A stretch of DNA of 42,800 bases from Treponema sp. Its GTDB lineage: Bacteria; Spirochaetota; Spirochaetia; Treponematales; Breznakiellaceae. Position numbers and translations under genes: made by a program. Location: assembly GCA_031257105.1 (NCBI GenBank), contig JAIRPG010000079.1:1-42800 (forward strand). The letters are read 5' to 3'. The number at the start of each line of letters is the position of its first letter. The first letter of the stretch is position 1. Positions 36,719 through 42,800 of the stretch are shown piece by piece. The notes under the pieces are model-generated. The model was given only the letters and a program-made list of their open reading frames with translations, did not search any database and was not told the DNA's origin.

Positions 36719-37845
36719 AGTTTCTCCAGTTCCTCCTGAAAGGCGCTGTCCGCCTCCGCAACATCTATCGTCCGGATAACTTTTCCGCTGCGGAAAATGA
36801 GCGCTTTATTCCCCACGCCGGTGATCCCGAGATCGGCATGACGGGCTTCTTCTGGTCCGTTTACCGCGCACCCCATAATCGCCACCGTAATATCCTTCTT
36901 CAGCATATACAGAAACTCCCGCCACCGTTCGATAAAACGATGGGTATCAAACCCGTTCCGCCCGCAGCGAGGACAAGAAATGATAGCTACACCCCTGCTT
37001 CCGCCTAGCCGTACCGGCGTTACGGCATCTTTATCGTCCGCCAGTACACGAAGAATTTCCCGACCCGCAATAACCTCATTTTCCATACTATCCGAAAGAG
37101 AAACCCGGATTGTATCCCCAATGCCCTTCACTAAAAGGGCATGAAGCGCCACCGTATTCCGTACCACCCCGGCAATAAGCGGCCCCGCTTCGGTCACCCC
37201 AATATGAAGGGGTACATCACTTCGCTCCGCTAGAATTCGATTAGCCTTTATAGTATCGGCAACTGAAGACGCTTTCATGGAGACCAGCACTTTATCAAAT
37301 CCAAATTCTCGAAATACCGCTAGTTCCCGTTCCGCCGCAAAAACCAAGGCTTCCGCCTGTCCCAGCCTTCCCTCGTTGATCTGTTGTCTAAGATCCGGCG
37401 GCAAGCTGCCTCCGTTTACCCCGATCCTGATAGGGACGCCGGTGGAAGCCGCTTTAGAAAGTACCGCTTTTACTTTTTCTAAGTTTCCAATGTTTCCCGG
37501 ATTAATCCGTATCTTGGCGATAGGAAAATCAAGGCAACGAAGAGCTATGCGGTAATCAAAATGAATATCCGCCGAAAGAGGCATAGAAACCATACCGGCT
37601 AACGCGCCAAGAACTTCCGCAGACTGCATATCCGGTACGGCAAAACGGAGGACGCCGCACCCCATTGCGGCGAGACCTTCGATCCTGTCCACTAAGGCTT
37701 TTCCGGCAGAACCTTCGAGGTCAGAAAAAGAAAGGCGATCTTTCCACATGGTTTGAATAACCACAGGAAAACCGCCTCCAATAGTTACGGCATTAACATG
37801 ATCAAAACCGCCGACTGTTACGGCTTTTGAAACATAAACCGGCAC
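36715..37845 (-). CDS. ispG: 4-hydroxy-3-methylbut-2-en-1-yl diphosphate synthase IspG (GcpE)
   Basis: PLSADIHFDYRIALRCLDFPIAKIRINPGNIG, IRIGVNGGSLPPDL, LHIGVTEAG, IISCPRCGRNGFD, VAIMGCAVNGPEEARHADLGITG. Confidence 0.96.
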   Translation of the reverse strand: MPVYVSKAVTVGGFDHVNAVTIGGGFPVVIQTMWKDRLSFSDLEGSAGKALVDRIEGLAAMGCGVLRFAVPDMQSAEVLGALAGMVSMPLSADIHFDYRIALRCLDFPIAKIRINPGNIGNLEKVKAVLSKAASTGVPIRIGVNGGSLPPDLRQQINEGRLGQAEALVFAAERELAVFREFGFDKVLVSMKASSVADTIKANRILAERSDVPLHIGVTEAGPLIAGVVRNTVALHALLVKGIGDTIRVSLSDSMENEVIAGREILRVLADDKDAVTPVRLGGSRGVAIISCPRCGRNGFDTHRFIERWREFLYMLKKDITVAIMGCAVNGPEEARHADLGITGVGNKALIFRSGKVIRTIDVAEADSAFQEELEKL

Positions 37846-37848
37846 TTC

Positions 37849-38295
37849 CTACGCCAAACTAGTCATAGAAAGAACCATCGCAAAAAGCGCGACCGTTTCG
37901 CAGATACCAACCACCGCGATATACTGAGCAAAACCTTTGCCGGTTTCCCCTTGCGCGTCGGCGGCTACTGCGCCCGCCTTACCCTGAGCTATTGCCGAAA
38001 AAGCCATTGCTAAACCGGAACCGACACCAAACCCCACATATAACCACCCGTTGTTCTGATTAGCCGCAGCCGCCGCTTTTATCTGACCCATTAGGATGAA
38101 CCCATAAAAGGTCTGCGTTAACGGAGCGCCGGCGAATGCGAGTAGTGTCATCGGAGCCGACTTATTAGCAATATAACACTTCTTCCACGCTCCAATGGTA
38201 GCCTGACCGGCGATACCAATTCCCACAGCGGAACCCACAGCGGCGATTCCCATCACCAAACCGGCGCCCAATAATCCTAAAGTTAAAGTACCCAT
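37849..38295 (-). CDS. V-type ATP synthase subunit K
   Basis: LGLLGAGLVMGIAAVGSAVGIGIAGQATIGAWKK ... LALAFSAIAQGKAGA proteolipid signature; gene context. Confidence 0.93.
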   Translation of the reverse strand: MGTLTLGLLGAGLVMGIAAVGSAVGIGIAGQATIGAWKKCYIANKSAPMTLLAFAGAPLTQTFYGFILMGQIKAAAAANQNNGWLYVGFGVGSGLAMAFSAIAQGKAGAVAADAQGETGKGFAQYIAVVGICETVALFAMVLSMTSLA

Positions 38296-38342
38296 GCTTT
38301 ACTCCTCTTGTCGTATGACTACGATTCACCTGCGGCGAACCG

Positions 38343-40298
38343 CTATTTTTTAGCCGTTTCAGCAAACGGTCTATACGCCGTACCGGACCAGGTCAGCCCT
38401 AAATGCCCCGAAAATTCCAGAGTATTTAGACGCACCCCATGAACAAGCACCGAAAGAACATTAAGAACAACATTCAAACCATGCCCAAATACCAGAAGGA
38501 TAATCCCCAGAAAAACCAGAAAGTTTCCCAATAGAGGCCCTGCCATGCTATTCACCGTAGCGGCGATAGAAGCTCCCGCGAGCCCCACCGCCCACAACCT
38601 GATATAAGACATTATATCAGAAAATACATTGGTGATACCCAGCACGACTGATATAATATTCTTGAAACTGGCGGCAATTGAACGCCCTATATTCCCCTCG
38701 TAACTAGCGAAAATAAAATTTAAGGCAAATCCACCCGCAAGAAGATAAAGCGAGACCTCATATAAAGGAATTTTTCTGAAATCATTACTTGCCACCAAAA
38801 ACAATACCAGGTTGTACATACCGGCGAGCATTCCCAGTGAACCGATTTCAGCAAAAACTCGGAGAGAACGGATATATTTGATGATACCCTTGAGATGAGC
38901 GATGCCAAGCTGCAACAGGGCCAGAGAAAAACAGAAAATCTGTAAATTCTGATCCACCAAAGCCTTAGCCTCCACCGATTCGGCGGCTTTAACGCTCGAA
39001 ATAAGAGGCAATGAAATATCCCTCAAAAAGGCCGGAAGCTTTACCGTCTCTATCCCAAACCACGTACACGTTAGGACACCCCAAATCACGTTAGAAACAC
39101 TTAACAAGAGCAACATCTTCAATACACCGGGAACGCCTTTCTTCACGGTTTTAGCTATCCCGACCAACGCTATAATAAATAGAAAGAGCCCATAACCTGC
39201 ATCGCCAAAGATCATTCCGAAAAAAATACAGAAAAACAACAAAAACCAGCCTGAAATATCAACCTCGTTATACCCCGGCACAACTTCCAGAAAATTCGTC
39301 AGCGGATATATAAGTTCAGTCAACCGGTTATTCTTCAATTTTGTGGGTACCTCATCGTCAGGTTCGGGATCATCGATAACAAGCGCCCAGCCGTTCTCCG
39401 CCGCAGCCCGTTTGAGAGAGCCCACATCGTCCAGAGGGACAAAACCGGACAAGTATGAAAAAGCGTACTCTACAGGAATATCATCTACTTGCTCCATAGA
39501 TGCTAATGCCGTTTCAAATTCAATCTGTTCCTGAACTGTTTCCAATTCTTTTGCGAGAACCGGCTGCCGGTCAGCAAATGCCCCTAAACGCTTTTCTATC
39601 TCTTGCAAGGCAGTCTTAATTTCTTCCTGTTCTTTCCGCAACGTTAATAGGGATTTTTCAGGCAAAACTACCGGTGGAATACCAGGTATTTCTTTATCCA
39701 GGACAACCAAATACACCGAATTCTTGTTTTCTTTCAGTTTAATATATCGAATGTCCTCAGAAATAACCGCGACCGCCTGAGGAGTCATTTCATAAAGAAA
39801 AATACATATTCCCTGCTCAGACAGTTCCTTTATTAAGGCGGGATCAAATTCCCCCCAGGCCTCAATACGGCTATATTCTCGCGCCAGAAAACCTAGACGA
39901 TCTTGCAGAGCCTTCCGATCTTTTCCAATATCCGCCAAAAGATCCATCAATTGCGGTCTCACCGGAGCGTTCACCGCATCTAACGAGTAGGGTTCTAAAT
40001 CCTCAACGCCTAAAATATCCGTCGCACGCCGCCCTTGCCTACCCATAGAATTTACACGACGGTCTCTTTCATCTTGCCATTGAGAAACCTCCGGTTTTTT
40101 CTTAGAAACCTTATAAGGGAGAATCAAACCCATAGCGTTCTCTACCTTAACTTTCCGTTCTTGTGCCTTAGACAGATCGTCGGAAACGGCATTTTTCCTT
40201 TCTAAATGCACTATTCCTATCTTACGGAGTTGCGTAAGGGCTTCTTTCCGCGCCTTATCCCGCACTACCAAAGATACTTTTTTCATGGGTACTATCAT
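38343..40298 (-). CDS. V-type ATP synthase subunit I
   Basis: N-terminal MIVPMKKVSLVVRDKARKEALTQLRKIGIVHLE; FFGMIFGDAGYGLFLF; DIMSYIRLWAVGLAG; FGHGLNVVLNVLSVLVHGVRLNTLEF. Confidence 0.95.
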   Translation of the reverse strand: MIVPMKKVSLVVRDKARKEALTQLRKIGIVHLERKNAVSDDLSKAQERKVKVENAMGLILPYKVSKKKPEVSQWQDERDRRVNSMGRQGRRATDILGVEDLEPYSLDAVNAPVRPQLMDLLADIGKDRKALQDRLGFLAREYSRIEAWGEFDPALIKELSEQGICIFLYEMTPQAVAVISEDIRYIKLKENKNSVYLVVLDKEIPGIPPVVLPEKSLLTLRKEQEEIKTALQEIEKRLGAFADRQPVLAKELETVQEQIEFETALASMEQVDDIPVEYAFSYLSGFVPLDDVGSLKRAAAENGWALVIDDPEPDDEVPTKLKNNRLTELIYPLTNFLEVVPGYNEVDISGWFLLFFCIFFGMIFGDAGYGLFLFIIALVGIAKTVKKGVPGVLKMLLLLSVSNVIWGVLTCTWFGIETVKLPAFLRDISLPLISSVKAAESVEAKALVDQNLQIFCFSLALLQLGIAHLKGIIKYIRSLRVFAEIGSLGMLAGMYNLVLFLVASNDFRKIPLYEVSLYLLAGGFALNFIFASYEGNIGRSIAASFKNIISVVLGITNVFSDIMSYIRLWAVGLAGASIAATVNSMAGPLLGNFLVFLGIILLVFGHGLNVVLNVLSVLVHGVRLNTLEFSGHLGLTWSGTAYRPFAETAKK

Positions 40299-40897
40299 TT
40301 CGCCGCCTTCTCTAAGCCGCTCTTGGCAATTTTACCTCGTACTACCGCAGATGTCTGCTGATCTCCCAAATATACCTGGATCTTCTTGATATTCCCTCTC
40401 GTTTCGGGAATCTTTACCTTTTCAAAAAGATTTACCCGCTGTGTAGTAACCCGTAGCTCATGGTCTAATCGTTTACGCTGTTCTTCCACGATCTGAGCTT
40501 CTAAATCCAGCAGGATAACCTGTTTCATCTTCTCTACCGCAATATCCAACCATAAAGGCGTTCTGGACAGATCATAAAGAGCGGTCTCAAATTCAGCCCC
40601 TTTAAAAAGAGGGATGGATACACCCGCAATATTCCCCACAGCCGTCCTTATCTGAATGATCTTAAGTATTTTTGGCGTAAAAAACCCTTTTTCACCAAAA
40701 ACCCCAACCCATGATTTAAAAGACTCGTCAAGGTGATCTTTTTCGGTACGGAGTTCTTTGATCCGCAATTCAGTAATTCTGATTTCTCCCTGGAGTTGCT
40801 GCTTCTTGAGCATCAGGGTTGGCAAATACCGCTGATACATCTTAAGAGAATCTTTCTGTTTCTTAAGCTCATTTTTGGTCAGCTTTATTTTTGCCAT
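40295..40897 (-). CDS. V-type ATP synthase subunit D
   Basis: KIKLTKNELKKQKDSLKMYQRYLPTLMLKKQQLQ; coiled-coil; context. Confidence 0.95.
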   Translation of the reverse strand: MAKIKLTKNELKKQKDSLKMYQRYLPTLMLKKQQLQGEIRITELRIKELRTEKDHLDESFKSWVGVFGEKGFFTPKILKIIQIRTAVGNIAGVSIPLFKGAEFETALYDLSRTPLWLDIAVEKMKQVILLDLEAQIVEEQRKRLDHELRVTTQRVNLFEKVKIPETRGNIKKIQVYLGDQQTSAVVRGKIAKSGLEKAAK

Positions 40898-40912
40898 TAC
40901 CGGTAATCCCCT

Positions 40913-42211
40913 CTAGTCTTTCTTAGGCCAGAATTTGGAAATAAGCTCGGTTCGCAACCCTGTTTCTTCCGGCTCAAAGCAATCAGCTAAAATTTCCCAG
41001 CCCAAATCTAAAGCCTTTTCCAAGGGAATGTTAACTGAGAGATCCATCATTTTATTCTCAAACAGTTCACCATACTTCAAAAGTTTCTCATCCCATGGAG
41101 TCATGATAAAACCCATCGCCTTCTTTTCCAATGTATCCCGATAGGCTGAATAAAGTTTAATCATGCCATCCATGATAGCCCGATGATCCGCTCGAGTCTT
41201 GCCATTAACCTGTTGTTTAAGCCGGCTTAAAGAACCAAAAGGTTCTATCCGACCATTTTTGAGGTAATACTGTCCTTCGGTAATATACCCTGTATTATCC
41301 GGTACCGGATGGGTGACATCATCACCCGGCATAGTAGTAACTCCAAGAATCGTGATAGAACCAGAGCCTTCAAAATCAACCGCTTTCTCGTAACGGCTGG
41401 CAAGTTGGCTATAGAGATCGCCTGGATAACCCCGATTCGATGGAACCTGCTCTTGGATAATAGAAATTTCCTTCATCGCATCGGCAAAGTTAGTCATATC
41501 GGTCAGGAGTACCAACACATCTTTTCCCTGTAAAGCAAACTGCTCCGCCACTGCCAAGGACATATCAGGAATCATCAAACATTCAACGGTAGGATCTGAT
41601 GCGGTATGCATAAACATAACCGTACGTGAAAGAGCGCCCCCTTCTTCCAGTGTTTCTTTGAAGTTAAGATAGTCGTCGTATTTAAGTCCCATGCCGCCGA
41701 GAATAATCACATCAACTTCAGCCTGCATAGCGATCCGGGCTAAAAGTCCATTGTAAGGTTCCCCAGAAATTGAAAAAATCGGTAATTTTTGAGACACCAC
41801 CAATGTATTGAAAAGATCAATCATCGGAATACCCGTACGGATCATATTTCGAGGAATAATACGTTTAGCAGGGTTAATGGAAGGCCCTCCGATAGGGATC
41901 AGATTCTCATAAAGACCAGGCCCCTTATCCCGCGGAGTTCCTGAACCGGAAAACACCCTCCCCAAAAGATTTTCTGAGAAAGGTACCCGCATAGGATGCC
42001 CCAGAAAACGCACCGTATCACCGGTCGAAATACCTCGGCCTCCGGCAAATACCTGCAGAGAAACAAGATCATTCTGCAATCTATTCACTTCTGCCAAAGA
42101 GGTCCCGAATATAGTGTCTACTTCGGCCAAATCTCCGTAACGGATATTTTCCGCCCGGACAGTAATAACGCTTCCAGTGATAGACTCGATCTTACTATAT
42201 ACCTTTTTCAT
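40913..42211 (-). CDS. V-type ATP synthase subunit B
   Basis: [76 protein letters not shown]. Confidence 0.96.
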   Translation of the reverse strand: MKKVYSKIESITGSVITVRAENIRYGDLAEVDTIFGTSLAEVNRLQNDLVSLQVFAGGRGISTGDTVRFLGHPMRVPFSENLLGRVFSGSGTPRDKGPGLYENLIPIGGPSINPAKRIIPRNMIRTGIPMIDLFNTLVVSQKLPIFSISGEPYNGLLARIAMQAEVDVIILGGMGLKYDDYLNFKETLEEGGALSRTVMFMHTASDPTVECLMIPDMSLAVAEQFALQGKDVLVLLTDMTNFADAMKEISIIQEQVPSNRGYPGDLYSQLASRYEKAVDFEGSGSITILGVTTMPGDDVTHPVPDNTGYITEGQYYLKNGRIEPFGSLSRLKQQVNGKTRADHRAIMDGMIKLYSAYRDTLEKKAMGFIMTPWDEKLLKYGELFENKMMDLSVNIPLEKALDLGWEILADCFEPEETGLRTELISKFWPKKD

Positions 42212-42282
42212 AGTAACCTCTTTTTAGCGCGGCCCCCCACGCTGTTGAATCGAATATGAAACACCGTTCCATACTACTGTTC

Positions 42283-42800
42283 CTATATGAGGATTTTTTC
42301 AGCTGCTTTATCCAGACCCTCTGACCGTTCAGATACCGCCGCTTCAATTTCTTTTTGCAAACCGATAAACCGCTCACTATTCCATTCGGAGCCATTATAG
42401 TCCAAAAATTTTTGCCTCAGCCGGTTAAACCATGTCCGCGCCTCATTTTTATCCGCGAAGGTGAACTGCGATGCCAAAATAGTAAGCAAAATAGCAAATA
42501 TATGCTTTTGCCGTTCAGGACTAACCGCAGCATCTACCGCATCGAAAGAGTTCTGTTGGAAATACACCGAATCGATAAGATCCCCTTTTAGATAAATCAC
42601 ATAGTCCTCAATACTCGTCCCTTCCTCGCCAACGACTTTCATCATCTGCTCAACTTCATTGCCCCGGCGCATAAATCCATGCGCATACTGAACCTTCGTA
42701 TTGTCAATGATGCCTTTATACTTAGACCAAGAATCCAATGGATGAATAGCGGGAAATTTGCGAGCATCGGATCGTTCACGGGAAAGACCATGAAAAGCCC
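42283..42800 (-). CDS. V-type ATP synthase subunit A (C-terminal part; runs off the window)
   Basis: Reading frame stays open to the window edge: ...AFHGLSRERSDARKFPAIHPLDSWSKYKGIID...; context upstream of subunit B. Confidence 0.93.
   Translation of the reverse strand, partial: AFHGLSRERSDARKFPAIHPLDSWSKYKGIIDNTKVQYAHGFMRRGNEVEQMMKVVGEEGTSIEDYVIYLKGDLIDSVYFQQNSFDAVDAAVSPERQKHIFAILLTILASQFTFADKNEARTWFNRLRQKFLDYNGSEWNSERFIGLQKEIEAAVSERSEGLDKAAEKILI

Noticed and set aside
1-42800. Prophage, IS element, toxin-antitoxin or phage-defence island
   Set aside because: No transposase, integrase, RT, nuclease/defence or TA motif recognised in any ORF; no rRNA or tRNA recognised either.

Overview
The gene set looks like a chromosome segment from a host- or gut-associated spirochete, probably Treponema; no database search was possible. 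From left to right: the C-terminal part of a response regulator/HD-GYP protein (-); an ABC exporter (+); a GH106-like glycosidase plus LplB/LplC/solute-binding transporter operon (-); a porin-like protein (+); an FGGY kinase, SorE-like dehydrogenase and HD-domain operon (+); an orphan SBP_bac_5/DppB pair (+); RseC, YmdB and a TPR protein (-); two lipoproteins that share a nearly identical N-terminal cassette but have different C-termini, one Ig-like and one FGE/SUMF (-); ligA, trmB and a lipoprotein (-); a convergent membrane protein/lipoprotein pair; DUF503; a very large putative outer-membrane beta-barrel protein (+); two TPR proteins, ispG and V-type ATPase genes K, I, D, B and partial A (-). 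The most interesting signals are: (1) an FGE-fold lipoprotein whose last ~34 residues match the spacing of the Treponema TvpA-type DGR variable region, with mostly NNY codons at the candidate variable positions, although no RT or template repeat is in the window; (2) a repeat family of about 80 bp that joins a covarying palindrome at gene 3' ends to a -10-like motif for the next gene; (3) a 12-mer (GGCGGTAATACC) repeated in both ends of ligA in opposite orientations and also present in a nearby gene; (4) a set of mutually exclusive hairpins before the ABC exporter.
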